Positions 1 through 9,745 of a stretch of 64,000 nt of DNA are shown here, in pieces. The notes beneath the pieces were generated by a model. It searched no databases. It saw only the letters and a program-made list of their open reading frames with translations, and was not told the DNA's origin. Within the stretch, counting starts at the first letter, position 1. Every line of letters starts with the position of its first letter. The stretch covers positions 1,736,001 to 1,800,000 of the forward strand of contig NZ_CP091788.1 in NCBI RefSeq assembly GCF_022024055.1. The letters are read 5' to 3'. A program made the position numbers and the translations under genes. Source of the DNA: Prevotella sp. E2-28 (GTDB lineage: Bacteria; Bacteroidota; Bacteroidia; Bacteroidales; Bacteroidaceae).

Positions 1-3000
1 GTTATCAGTGTGGCGCCAGTCAGCAGTGCACAGAAGATATCAATGACGGAAGCGTCGAAGATATAGGTTGAGAACTGGATGATACGATCGTCTGCCGTGG
101 GACAATAGACACTAGGAGCACCTATCGTCACCATAGAAACCACGCTACTATGAGGTACGATAACTCCCTTTGGCTGTCCTGTTGTTCCTGATGTGTAAAT
201 CATATAGGCTGGAGTAGATGCCGTAATCTTTGGTTGTAGCGTATCTTCTATTTGTGCCTCTATCAAATCCTCTATGAGATAAATGCGGACTGATGGCACA
301 AGGTCCTCGATATCTTTCTTTAGACTTTGAGTCGTTACAATTCGTTGCATCCCACTATCGGTCATAATATGACGTAAACGTTCCTTGGGATAGGAATCGT
401 TGAGTGGTACATAGAAACAGCCAGCACGAACGATACCAAGAATGGTGGCCAGAGACTGAGAAGAACGTTCACAATAAATGCCTACAGCACCTTGTGGAAG
501 TTCATCGGAAAGAAGTGACGCAGCCACACGGTGTGACGCCTCATCAAGTTGCTGATAGGTATAGCTGCAGTTTTCGTCTTTTAAGGCTAAATGATCTGGA
601 TGATGCGCTACCTGATGAAGGAATACATCAATGATGGTCTCTTTCGGTTTAGAGAGTGGAGAGATTGTATTCAATCTCACCTGTCTGTCATATTCAGACT
701 TATCTACCATAGATGCCGACCTTACAGAATGCTTGTCATTATCCTCCACAAGGTTCTGTAGTAATGCCAGATAGCAACGGCTTAGTAATTCTACATCCTT
801 TTTCTCGGCCATAGATTGACGATAAAGCCATCTGCATTGAAGATTCTTATCATCGTTATCAACAGTCAGCGTTAGTGGAGCCAACTGATAAGGCAGATTA
901 ACGCCTATACTTGTTTCATAGCGCATATTCTCTAATGTAAAATTGAAATACGGTAACTTCACAAGTGCATAAGGATGCGCCGTGGCTTCCCGTATATCTT
1001 TCATAGTATGATTGCAGAGTTGACTGAAGGTCATATCGAGCAGAGAGGAATCATACTTCAAAGGATAGGGATGAACAAAATAGCCCACCAAATCAAAATG
1101 AGTTGATGACGCACGTCCAGATGAAGGATAGCCTATCGTAAACTGTTGCTGTCTGGAAATTCGACTGCAAACCAGCATGAATGCTGATGAGAGGAATGAG
1201 AACAATGTGACATGATGTTGTGAACAGTAGTCATGAATAGCCTTTGACAAAGTTGGATTCATACTTGCAGCAACACATCCTGTCGTATAATCTGTGTTAT
1301 CTGAATCAGTTTTGAAACCAGGTAAATTCAACTCTGGCACATCCTGCAGATATTGATCCCAATACTGTTTGCTATCTGTACCCAAAGCGCTCTGTTCCTT
1401 CTCGTTGGTATTAAAGACATAGTTGGCAAAATTATCTTTTACCGTTATCTCTTTCCCTTCATATAGTTTATAAAGCTGCTTGCTTAGTTCATCAAGCGAC
1501 CAACCATCAGAGATGAGGTGATGTGTATAAACAGCAAACAGCCATCGTCCGTCGGCATCATGATAGAGCTCTACAAAATAAAGAGGTCCATGCATCAAGT
1601 CGAATGGATGTGACAGTCGTTCTGTAACAAGTTCCTTTATGGCATTTTCATCAGCAACGCTAAATTCAGGAATATCAGTTTGCTCTTTGAAGTCATTCAC
1701 CTTCAGATAATGCTTTCCTTCACTATCCGTAAAGAATGTCATACGAAGGGCAGACTGTATCTGTACCAGTTTGTTCCATGCTGCTAAGAGTTTGTCCTTT
1801 TCCAGCGACAGTCCAAAAGGAATCAGTTCTACCAGATTATAGGCCAGTGATGCCTGCTGACTGAGTTGGCAATGTACAAAGACATTCTGAAGATAGTAGG
1901 ATAGGGGAACAGTCTGTAGGTCTGTATCCTCAGATGTTGACGTCGATATATTCTCTCCTTGTACGGCAGAACTAACAAATAATGCTATTTGACGTAGTTT
2001 CAAATGAGAATATACATCATCTATCGTTATCTGAATATTGAATTGCTGTCGCAACTGTTCCGTCATCAAGATGACAGAGATGGAGTCACCACCAACTCCA
2101 ATGAAATCACTATCAGAATCGAATGGTGTGGCATCGCCTAAAATATGATGCCATATAGCGGCAATCTCACGTTCAACATCTCCAGAGATTTCATCTTGCA
2201 GATGCTCAGTAGGCATCATAGCAGCTAACGCATGGAAATCGGTCTTGCCATTTATGTTCTTTGGTATTGTAGACACTTCAATGATACGGGAGGGTATCAT
2301 GTAAGGGGGTAGTTTTCCCTTCAGTTCTTCACGTACTTGCACAGGATTTATCGGACTGACCGCAGCCTTCACGAAAGCACGCAAATACTTCTGCTCTCCT
2401 TGTGTAACAGCCTCTACAGCAGCAGATTCAACAGATTCGCATTTCTCCAAGGCAGTCTTTACTTCGCCTAACTCAATACGGAAGCCACGAATTTTTACCT
2501 GACTGTCCTTTCGTCCGCAGTAGATAATATGTCCGTCTGGCTGCTGATATACCATGTCGCCACTGGCATAAAGAATGGGAGCTGATGGAGCTTGGCTGAC
2601 GAATGGGTTCGCAATAAATTTCTGCTTGTTTAGTTCCTCATTATTCAGATAACCACCCGACAATTGAATGCCACCGATATACAATTCACCTTTGGTGCCC
2701 TGTGGAACTTGATGCAGATGCTCATCCAAAATATAACAGGTTACCCCTTGAAACGGTTTACCTAAATCATTGGCAGAGCTTTCAGGCGTCATGATGCCTG
2801 CCACCGTGACTACCGTTGTCTCTGTAGGACCATAGGCATTAATCACCTTACATGCCTTCTGCCATTTGCGAATCAGAGGCTCAGGACATGATTCACCTGC
2901 AACAGTCAGGTACTTCAAGTGAGGGTATTTCTTAAAAGGAACGACAGACAGATGGGTAGGAGTGATACTGAACGTAGTGACGGGCTGGTGTTCCAGCAGT

Positions 3001-3671
3001 TCAGCTATCAATTGTGGATTATTCCTCTCCTGTTCGCTGAGGAAATACACAGGAGTTCCTGTCATCAACGGACAGAATATTTCCCAGATGGAATAGTCGA
3101 ATACGATACTGGCAAGACTCGTTTCCAGCGTATTCTCTTCAGAAGGAATTAATTGCAGACGTGCTTCTATGAGATTTTGTACGCCAGCCTGTGTAATGGG
3201 TGAACCTTTTGGCCTGCCTGTTGTGCCTGAAGTATAGATAACGTAAGCGTAGGTATTCGGTTCTGCGCATATCGAGGTAGGATGAACATCGTTCAATACA
3301 GACTCATTGATAGTCATCCAATGTGTCAGGGGATAATCTGCTGTTGGTGCAACGCAATCAGTTAGTATCAATTGCAGCTTACAGTCATCAAGAATATAGT
3401 CAATACGTTCTGACGAGAATTTCGGGTCCATCGGAACATAGGCGAAGCCTGCTTTCCAGATGCCGAGCATCATTGGAATAGTATATAAGGTACGCGAAGA
3501 ATAAAGACCTATGAAAGGACATTCCTTGGGGGAAAGTCCGCAATCAATTATCAGTTGTGCTATTTTATCTGATATTAGGTCCAACTCATGGTATGTGGCA
3601 CTCTGATTTCCGAATTTAAGGGCTATGTCAGATGAATGTTGTTCTACTATTCTTTTGAAGAGGTTATTCAT
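1..3671 (-). CDS. Nonribosomal peptide synthetase, A-PCP-C-A (3' end beyond the window)
   Basis: The reading frame opens with ATG at 3671, two bases after the stop of the TonB receptor, and stays open to the window edge (about 1,223 codons), so the C-terminus is missing. Domains in order: adenylation domain 1 (about residues 10-480; YTSGTTGRPKG, FDYSIWEIF with Asp at residue 192, NAYGPTETT); a carrier domain with phosphopantetheine serine about residue 530 in GVGGDSIS; a condensation domain (about 565-960) with HHLISDG about residues 717-723; and adenylation domain 2 (from about residue 1010; YTSGTTGQPKG, FDASVIDIF near residue 1206). No condensation domain precedes the first adenylation domain, as expected of an initiation module. 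By homology to GrsA I read first-pocket residues D,Y,W,S,T,A,A,V,V, which I cannot assign to a substrate. It likely makes a short peptide; number of modules and release domain lie outside the window. Confidence 0.93.
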   Translation of the reverse strand, partial: MNNLFKRIVEQHSSDIALKFGNQSATYHELDLISDKIAQLIIDCGLSPKECPFIGLYSSRTLYTIPMMLGIWKAGFAYVPMDPKFSSERIDYILDDCKLQLILTDCVAPTADYPLTHWMTINESVLNDVHPTSICAEPNTYAYVIYTSGTTGRPKGSPITQAGVQNLIEARLQLIPSEENTLETSLASIVFDYSIWEIFCPLMTGTPVYFLSEQERNNPQLIAELLEHQPVTTFSITPTHLSVVPFKKYPHLKYLTVAGESCPEPLIRKWQKACKVINAYGPTETTVVTVAGIMTPESSANDLGKPFQGVTCYILDEHLHQVPQGTKGELYIGGIQLSGGYLNNEELNKQKFIANPFVSQAPSAPILYASGDMVYQQPDGHIIYCGRKDSQVKIRGFRIELGEVKTALEKCESVESAAVEAVTQGEQKYLRAFVKAAVSPINPVQVREELKGKLPPYMIPSRIIEVSTIPKNINGKTDFHALAAMMPTEHLQDEISGDVEREIAAIWHHILGDATPFDSDSDFIGVGGDSISVILMTEQLRQQFNIQITIDDVYSHLKLRQIALFVSSAVQGENISTSTSEDTDLQTVPLSYYLQNVFVHCQLSQQASLAYNLVELIPFGLSLEKDKLLAAWNKLVQIQSALRMTFFTDSEGKHYLKVNDFKEQTDIPEFSVADENAIKELVTERLSHPFDLMHGPLYFVELYHDADGRWLFAVYTHHLISDGWSLDELSKQLYKLYEGKEITVKDNFANYVFNTNEKEQSALGTDSKQYWDQYLQDVPELNLPGFKTDSDNTDYTTGCVAASMNPTLSKAIHDYCSQHHVTLFSFLSSAFMLVCSRISRQQQFTIGYPSSGRASSTHFDLVGYFVHPYPLKYDSSLLDMTFSQLCNHTMKDIREATAHPYALVKLPYFNFTLENMRYETSIGVNLPYQLAPLTLTVDNDDKNLQCRWLYRQSMAEKKDVELLSRCYLALLQNLVEDNDKHSVRSASMVDKSEYDRQVRLNTISPLSKPKETIIDVFLHQVAHHPDHLALKDENCSYTYQQLDEASHRVAASLLSDELPQGAVGIYCERSSQSLATILGIVRAGCFYVPLNDSYPKERLRHIMTDSGMQRIVTTQSLKKDIEDLVPSVRIYLIEDLIEAQIEDTLQPKITASTPAYMIYTSGTTGQPKGVIVPHSSVVSMVTIGAPSVYCPTADDRIIQFSTYIFDASVIDIFCALLTGATLI

Positions 3672-3673
3672 GT

Positions 3674-6097
3674 CTAAAGAGTATATTTGATAGAAGCCAG
3701 CAATGTACGTCCTGGGTTATACCACGGCATAATAATTAGCGTAGCACCAGAAATATATGTTTTCTTATCGAAAATGTTCTCACAATCCAATTGCAAACTC
3801 ATGTGCTTACCAAACTGATAACGTGCTCCCAAGTCAATAACGGTATTGTCTGAATACTTCGTGTCTTCAAGTGTAGGATCTGGTGACTGGATATAGAACT
3901 TGCTACCGAATTTCACATTTGATGTCAGCCAAAGATGTTGATTATTTTTTCCTAATACATCATACATCAGTTGTACATTACTAATAAAATCAGGTACCGA
4001 ATAAATATGATGCCCCTTGACTGGATAGTCCTTTGCACTCAAAATGCGGGTGTGACTGGCTGTAAAGTTTGCCTTCAGTCGCTTACCGTTATAATGTAAG
4101 GCACATTCAGCACCAATCGTTTCCAGTTTACCAGAATTTCTATACTTGTCATCCTCGAGACCAGCAGAAGGAATGGAATAAATAATATCGGAGAATCTAT
4201 TGTAGAATAGATTGACATCGTATGTAAGGTTTTTAAGTAAGATGTCCCCCATTACGTTAAACTGAACAGCATTCAGGTACTCAGGTTTCAAGTCAATACT
4301 GCCTTTATAGGTATTATCCATATTCAAACGATAGAAATAAGGTGCATCTACAAATGAACGTGAATAAGACAGTTTCATGCTCAGCGCTCTGGATGACGTA
4401 TAGATAAATGCCACACGTGGAGAGAAAGCATTAATTCGAACACCGTTAGCGCGATATTTACTATCGAATCGTGTACCCGCATTCAAAATAAGTTTTGGAG
4501 TGAAATAATGTTTGTCTTGTACAAAGAACGAGATATTATTCTCACGTCCCGTCTTAATCGTATTATTCTTTTCAGAAAAGAACAGCATGATGTCGTCGAA
4601 ATTTACGCCCACCATTCCATATGTATCATACAGGGAGAAATACTCGTATTGCATACCGGCCAGAAGGTTACCTTTCATCTTTCCCAAGGTGTAATTATAG
4701 TCCCCTCTAAGTGATGCACCGATAGTCATCTCTTTCCAATCATAAATCTGGTATGCGCCAATATAAGTTATTTTAATAGGATTGCCTTGCTCATCCTTCG
4801 CAGGAGTACCATCATCATTGAACTCTTCATATTCCATGAAGTCTGAAGCTGCACTATAATCATTAATGTCATACCAGTCACCATATACGGAGGCATTCAG
4901 CGAGAAATTTCCCAGTTTTTTGCTGTAACTCAAGTCTGCATGGTTCTCATCAACACAATAGCCAGGCTTTTGTCCGTCGAACCACCGATAGGTATCATAA
5001 TCATAAAGGTGAGACAGCACAGAATACTGTTGCGTTTTTTTGCCACTCTTACTCGAGAACATCAGACTGAAATCATTCAATTTTATGTTGACACCTACAT
5101 CGTAGGAAGGCTTTTCTGCGTATTTGTTGATATGGGCATAACCTCCGTATGATGAAGGCACCCCCGCAATTCTATAAATGTCTAACGACTGATCCAATTC
5201 TGGAGACAGATAACGGTCTTCACCATCAGAACTATACAGGGAAGCCCAGGCAAAGACATCACAATTCATGAAATGCGTTCCTGCTTGGAAGTCTGCTTTG
5301 TGCGTATTCAGAGAACCATAGCCATACTGAGCTGTCAGTCCATTAACGCTGGTACCATCCTTTGTAATGATATTAACCACAGCAGTAAGAGCCACGTTGC
5401 CGTAAAGAGAAGATGCAGGCCCACGAAGCACCTCAATATGATCAATCTTCTGCGTATTGATAGCATAGTCAGTACGTCCCAGGTTGGTGGAACGGGCATT
5501 CAAACGATGACCATTCTCCATGATAAGGATATTCTCCTGACTGGCCGTATAGGCACCATGCATGGCAATATTGTCAAGATTAGCCGAAGCTACCTCTGAT
5601 ACACCCGGAATATATGCAGCCAGGATTTGATTGAGGTTCTTGTTATAGCCCAGCATCTCAATCATCTCGGATGTAATAATCGTTACGGGCACAGGAGCCT
5701 CACTAATTTTCTCAGCCTGACTGGAAGCCGTTGTCACAGTCGTTGAACGTCCCGTCTTCAGTCTGCTTATCATATCCTCGAAACGCACTGGGTCTTGCAC
5801 CGAAGTGTAGTAGGGGTTTTCTTGAATCAACAGCGACGTATAGCTTTCTGCCAAAGCAATACTGTCTTGAGCCAGATAGCATAGCGAAAGCAAACGATAG
5901 GCATTCTGCTTCAGGTTGCCATTGAAATACTTCAGGTTGCTCTTCAGTAGTTGGGTGGCTTGTTCCAACCGACCTATCTGATATTCCTTTTCTGCCTGAT
6001 CATAGATCTGTCGAGCTGACCCGACATCCTGTGCCGAACCGGAAAGGGGCATTTGAAAACAAAGTATTGCTATGATGATAAGAACTTTCTGTCTCAT
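3674..6097 (-). CDS. TonB-dependent receptor with TPR-like N-terminal domain
   Basis: An 807-residue outer-membrane receptor. Residues 1-23 form a signal peptide ending SGSAQ. Residues 24-100 look like TPR helices (YDQAEKEYQIGRLEQATQLL, NAYRLLSLCYLA) rather than the usual carboxypeptidase-like domain. Residues 131-250 are the plug (PVPVTIITSEMIEMLG, VLRGPASSLYGN, AVVNIITKDG). The rest is a 22-strand-type beta barrel ending in an aromatic-rich strand (GRTLLASIKYTL). It overlaps the stop of the upstream histidine kinase by 4 bases and lies two bases before the NRPS start, so all three are probably translated from one message. By family knowledge it imports a TonB-dependent ligand; import of the NRPS product, perhaps as a metallophore, is inference from position only. 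Confidence 0.9.
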   Translation of the reverse strand: MRQKVLIIIAILCFQMPLSGSAQDVGSARQIYDQAEKEYQIGRLEQATQLLKSNLKYFNGNLKQNAYRLLSLCYLAQDSIALAESYTSLLIQENPYYTSVQDPVRFEDMISRLKTGRSTTVTTASSQAEKISEAPVPVTIITSEMIEMLGYNKNLNQILAAYIPGVSEVASANLDNIAMHGAYTASQENILIMENGHRLNARSTNLGRTDYAINTQKIDHIEVLRGPASSLYGNVALTAVVNIITKDGTSVNGLTAQYGYGSLNTHKADFQAGTHFMNCDVFAWASLYSSDGEDRYLSPELDQSLDIYRIAGVPSSYGGYAHINKYAEKPSYDVGVNIKLNDFSLMFSSKSGKKTQQYSVLSHLYDYDTYRWFDGQKPGYCVDENHADLSYSKKLGNFSLNASVYGDWYDINDYSAASDFMEYEEFNDDGTPAKDEQGNPIKITYIGAYQIYDWKEMTIGASLRGDYNYTLGKMKGNLLAGMQYEYFSLYDTYGMVGVNFDDIMLFFSEKNNTIKTGRENNISFFVQDKHYFTPKLILNAGTRFDSKYRANGVRINAFSPRVAFIYTSSRALSMKLSYSRSFVDAPYFYRLNMDNTYKGSIDLKPEYLNAVQFNVMGDILLKNLTYDVNLFYNRFSDIIYSIPSAGLEDDKYRNSGKLETIGAECALHYNGKRLKANFTASHTRILSAKDYPVKGHHIYSVPDFISNVQLMYDVLGKNNQHLWLTSNVKFGSKFYIQSPDPTLEDTKYSDNTVIDLGARYQFGKHMSLQLDCENIFDKKTYISGATLIIMPWYNPGRTLLASIKYTL

Positions 6098-6915
6098 GCT
6101 TTCTTAATAGGTAATACAAAGGTAAAGCAGGTGCCTTGTCCTTCATTGGAATCAAAGGACAACTGGCCCCCATGCTTGTTTTCTATGATATCACGTGTGA
6201 TGCCCATGCCAAGACCAGTACCTTGACCAACGGGCTTCGTGGTGAAGAAATTCTCGTAAAGATGCTCCTTCACCTCGTCGCTCATACCTGTTCCGTTATC
6301 TTTAATCTGAATAATCAGTTCATCGGCAGCCGAAACCACCACCTCTATCGTAGGCTGATAGTCGGCACCTTCCTGCTGACTGCGCTGCTTCACAGCGTAG
6401 CAGGCATTGCTCATCACATTAAGCACCGCGCGACTCAAATCCTGCGGAATCACCATCATTTGGGGAATACCTTCCTGATAATTCTCCTTGATGCTGATGT
6501 TGAAACTCTTGTCATTGGCACGCATAGCATGATAAGCCAACCATACGTACTCTTTCACCAGATGGCAGACGTCCGTAGGCAGGAACTCGTTCTCTTTGCC
6601 TCTTGACATCAACAGGATACCACGGATGATGCTGATAGCCCGCTCACCATGTTCCACGATCTTCGCCATATTCTCTTTCAAGTCAGCCACGATGTCCTCT
6701 ACCTCCTCACGATCGTTTTCAGGCAACTTATCCTCGTTGTCCTCCACGATTTCCGTCAGGTCGTTCAATAACTTGTCAGACATCTTGCTGAAGTTGATGA
6801 CGAAGTTCAGCGGGTTCTGTATCTCATGGGCAATACCTGCGCTGAGCAGTCCCAGCGATGCCAGTTTCTCCTGTTCTTTCAACTTCTGTTGCAGGTCTTC
6901 CATTTGCTTCTCCAT
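6094..6915 (-). CDS. Soluble histidine kinase (no sensor domain)
   Basis: A 273-residue cytoplasmic kinase consisting of a short coiled coil (residues 1-20), a HisKA-like dimerisation domain with an intact H-box (AGIAHEIQNPLNF, His30) and a HATPase domain with N-box (NVMSNACYAV), G1 (DNGTGM), F-box (FFTTKP) and G2 (GQGTGLGMG). There is no membrane segment or sensory domain, so the input must come from elsewhere. The gene lies seven bases after the propeller sensor, whose own histidine is missing, and overlaps the TonB receptor by 4 bases. I infer that it provides phosphoryl transfer for the cassette, with the receiver-PP2C protein as the likely target. A normal orphan kinase is the alternative. 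Confidence 0.88.
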   Translation of the reverse strand: MEKQMEDLQQKLKEQEKLASLGLLSAGIAHEIQNPLNFVINFSKMSDKLLNDLTEIVEDNEDKLPENDREEVEDIVADLKENMAKIVEHGERAISIIRGILLMSRGKENEFLPTDVCHLVKEYVWLAYHAMRANDKSFNISIKENYQEGIPQMMVIPQDLSRAVLNVMSNACYAVKQRSQQEGADYQPTIEVVVSAADELIIQIKDNGTGMSDEVKEHLYENFFTTKPVGQGTGLGMGITRDIIENKHGGQLSFDSNEGQGTCFTFVLPIKKA

Positions 6916-6922
6916 AGTCGTA

Positions 6923-9745
6923 TCAGTTTTGACTTATTGGTAATGTGATTGTAAATTCCGTATAGACATCCTTCTCTGACTTCACGCTGATATCGCCACT
7001 GTGGTTCTGGATAATCTCACGGCTCAGGTACAAGCCTACGCCAGCAGCTTCGCCAGTAGGTTTCGTCGTGAAGAAGGGGTCGAATACCTTATTAATAATG
7101 GTATCTTCAATGCCAATACCGTTATCGCGAATGGCGATGGTAAGATGGTCGGCAGTGGTATCGACGCTTAGTGTAATCTCTGGGTCGTACTTCTCGCGCT
7201 GAGCTTTCTTCACGACCGCATAGACAGCATTACCCAGCATGCTCATCAGCGTCATGCTCAACTGCTCTGGATTACCATTGATAGAAATGCTCTCCTGCGG
7301 AATGTTGAAGTTGACCTTGATGCTGTACTCTTTTATCTTCTCAGCAAAGTAGCTATTAGTCATTTCCTTATCCTGATTCAGCACAGGCACTAAGTCCATA
7401 GGTTTGATACCACCGCTACGGTCTTTCAGCATCTCTTCCATAGCCTTTAGGATGCGCGTATTATTCTGTCCGTGTTCACTCACTTTCTGCAGGTTACCTA
7501 TCAGCATATCGAGCACATCCATCGTATCCTCGTAGTTGTCCTCGCTCATGTTATCTTTCTCGTCCTCAATGTTGGCTTTAATATCCTTTGCCAGTCCTTC
7601 TGAGAGCTTTGCGAAGTTATTGATATAGTTCAGCGGGTTCAAGATACGGTCAATGAGTCCTTGTGTCAACTTACCTGCAGTGGCCATCTTCTCTTGACGA
7701 ATCAACTCGTTCTGCGCCTGAGCCAGGTCATTGAGTGCCGTTTGCAGACTCTTAGACTTCTCCTCAATCTCGTCTTTCTGTTTCACCACCTCGGCAGTAC
7801 GTTCCTGCACGATGTTTTCCAGTCGCTGCTTTTCCTTCTCCAACTGGCGGACATGGCGCTTGGCAAATGCATAGAGCAAGAAGACGAAGAGTAAGAAATA
7901 TGAAATGAGCATATACCAGCGCTGGTAGAACGGGAATTGTATGGTAAACTTCAGTTGTTCCGTCTGAGTGATATTACCATAAGCATCCATTGCCTGCACC
8001 TCGAAGGTATGGCTGCCATAATTCAAGCTGGTGAATTTCACCTCCTGTTCGTCATCCCATGCCGACCAAGGTTGGTTGTCCTGTCTGTAGCGATAGAGGG
8101 TTTTCTTGATAAGGATGGTATTATCGAGGCCGAAGGTGAACTCCAGGTTACGCTCATCGCTCGACAATTTGAAATTCTTTGGCATCTCGCCATATCCACC
8201 CCACAGGATGCTGTCGCCATTCAGCTTCACGGTACGGATAAACAGTTTCGGCTGACTCTCCAGAATGGGGTCGGTGAAATTGCTTCTGTAGGTAATCAGA
8301 CCGAAGTCGCCACCCATGATGAGCCTGTCGTCCATAAGCAGCATATCGCGTACATTATACTCGCTGATAGCATTCAGTTGCTTTTCATACGTCTTCTGTC
8401 TGTTGCCATCCTTAATACAGTAAAGTCCGCGTCCGTCGCTATTCGTCAGCCAAGTTGTTCCCGTCTTGTCCTTATAAGCCATCTGAGGGTAGGGTATAGG
8501 CTCTGTCTGATTCGCGCTGATGGTAAGCAGTCCCTTGTCCGTAGGCACTATCATGCCTGGCACCGTCTTATCCCCTTCCAGTATAACCTGATGGAAGTCT
8601 TTCTCCGCAGCCTTCTTACACCAGATGATGCCGTATAGGTTCTGGAGCCACATTGCCCCCTTCTCATCCATATAGATTTGCGTCACACGCTCCAAGTCGG
8701 CAATCTTCTTCCTGCTGCCGTTATCGCCGTTCAGGTACACACCATCGGGCTCACCCGTATAGAATCCCCCCTGCGCCTCCTTCACCGACATGGTGTTCTG
8801 GTTGTTCAGACGCTTAGCGTTGTTCTTATTGTTCACCAAGTAGAGACCGTTGCTTGTTGCCACGAGCAAGCCTTTCTTCGTGGTAATCATCTGCCAGCAT
8901 TGATGCGACATATTGGCTACGGGGTGGAAGAACTTGTCTTCCATGTAGAACAAGCCATTGGTAGTTCCCGCGTAGAGCGTTCCCTCATGATAGAGGATTG
9001 ACAAGGCCTCACCACGCAGACCCTCCTGTGCAGTAGAGTGGGTGTAGGTTGTAGGCACGGCAATGCAGAACAAACCATTGTTGGTGGCACCCCATAGGAT
9101 ACCCTTGCCGTTATAGGCCAACTTATTGATGGCATTCGAGCAAAGTCCGTTGTCCTCTGTGATGAAATATGCCGTCATGCCATTACTGAGAAACTCCACG
9201 CCATTCGCCTCTGTGGCCTTTGCCTTCAGCCCGAATCCGAGGTCAACCAGTTCGTTGCTTGGAGCCGTGTTCAGTATGTTCTGTTGGGCTTCCTTGATTT
9301 CCCCTTTGTCCAGGGTATATACATTTCCATCCTCCAGTTGGAAGACCATCTGCTTTCCGTTTTCCCATATTTGGGAAATGACGCCCTGAAAACTACCTTT
9401 CTCTACGGCATTATTCAGGATCAAGTCGCCCCTCTCATTACCCTTGATGAAGCCCAGATAATTATAGCCACCTGCCCAGATGGTACCTTTCGCATCACGG
9501 TACAGGGTCGTTATTCGGGTGATGTTCGGCGTGTGGATGATGCGCCATTCCGCCTGATCGTAATACAGCAGTCCCTCGAAGTTTGCCACATACACAAATC
9601 CCTTGTCATCCGTGGTGATGTCGAAGTTACGGTTATGCGCCTGATACTCATTGGCGCTGAAGTTACGCAGGAAGGGAAGTCCCTGTGCAAAGCACGTGAT
9701 GAGTGATAAATGAAGGGCGATAAGTAGTAGCAGTCGTTTATTCAT
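6923..9745 (-). CDS. Propeller sensor kinase lacking the phospho-acceptor histidine
   Basis: A 940-residue membrane sensor: signal peptide (1-21), periplasmic two-component-regulator propeller repeats (about 30-500), a Y_Y_Y domain (about 530-605), one transmembrane helix (about 612-632), a coiled coil, a HisKA-like helical pair and a HATPase domain. Where the adjacent soluble kinase reads AGIAHEIQNPLNF, this protein reads QGLIDRILNPLNY, so the histidine is Asp699 (codon GAC at 7651-7649). The ATPase keeps the N-box asparagine, G1 (DNGIGI) and F-box (FFTTKP), but its G2 box is weakened (GEAAGVGL). It lacks the receiver and AraC domains of the hybrid two-component systems that use the same sensor. 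It overlaps the upstream gene by 4 bases. Probably a signal-binding pseudokinase acting through a partner. Confidence 0.88.
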   Translation of the reverse strand: MNKRLLLLIALHLSLITCFAQGLPFLRNFSANEYQAHNRNFDITTDDKGFVYVANFEGLLYYDQAEWRIIHTPNITRITTLYRDAKGTIWAGGYNYLGFIKGNERGDLILNNAVEKGSFQGVISQIWENGKQMVFQLEDGNVYTLDKGEIKEAQQNILNTAPSNELVDLGFGLKAKATEANGVEFLSNGMTAYFITEDNGLCSNAINKLAYNGKGILWGATNNGLFCIAVPTTYTHSTAQEGLRGEALSILYHEGTLYAGTTNGLFYMEDKFFHPVANMSHQCWQMITTKKGLLVATSNGLYLVNNKNNAKRLNNQNTMSVKEAQGGFYTGEPDGVYLNGDNGSRKKIADLERVTQIYMDEKGAMWLQNLYGIIWCKKAAEKDFHQVILEGDKTVPGMIVPTDKGLLTISANQTEPIPYPQMAYKDKTGTTWLTNSDGRGLYCIKDGNRQKTYEKQLNAISEYNVRDMLLMDDRLIMGGDFGLITYRSNFTDPILESQPKLFIRTVKLNGDSILWGGYGEMPKNFKLSSDERNLEFTFGLDNTILIKKTLYRYRQDNQPWSAWDDEQEVKFTSLNYGSHTFEVQAMDAYGNITQTEQLKFTIQFPFYQRWYMLISYFLLFVFLLYAFAKRHVRQLEKEKQRLENIVQERTAEVVKQKDEIEEKSKSLQTALNDLAQAQNELIRQEKMATAGKLTQGLIDRILNPLNYINNFAKLSEGLAKDIKANIEDEKDNMSEDNYEDTMDVLDMLIGNLQKVSEHGQNNTRILKAMEEMLKDRSGGIKPMDLVPVLNQDKEMTNSYFAEKIKEYSIKVNFNIPQESISINGNPEQLSMTLMSMLGNAVYAVVKKAQREKYDPEITLSVDTTADHLTIAIRDNGIGIEDTIINKVFDPFFTTKPTGEAAGVGLYLSREIIQNHSGDISVKSEKDVYTEFTITLPISQN

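Noticed and set aside
1500..1560. Possible frameshift in the NRPS condensation domain
   Set aside because: The carrier, condensation and second adenylation motifs all fall in the same frame, and no stop codon interrupts it.
404..3152. Plus-strand frames of 76-77 codons opposite the NRPS
   Set aside because: The minus strand carries a continuous NRPS frame with all core motifs, so these are shadows.
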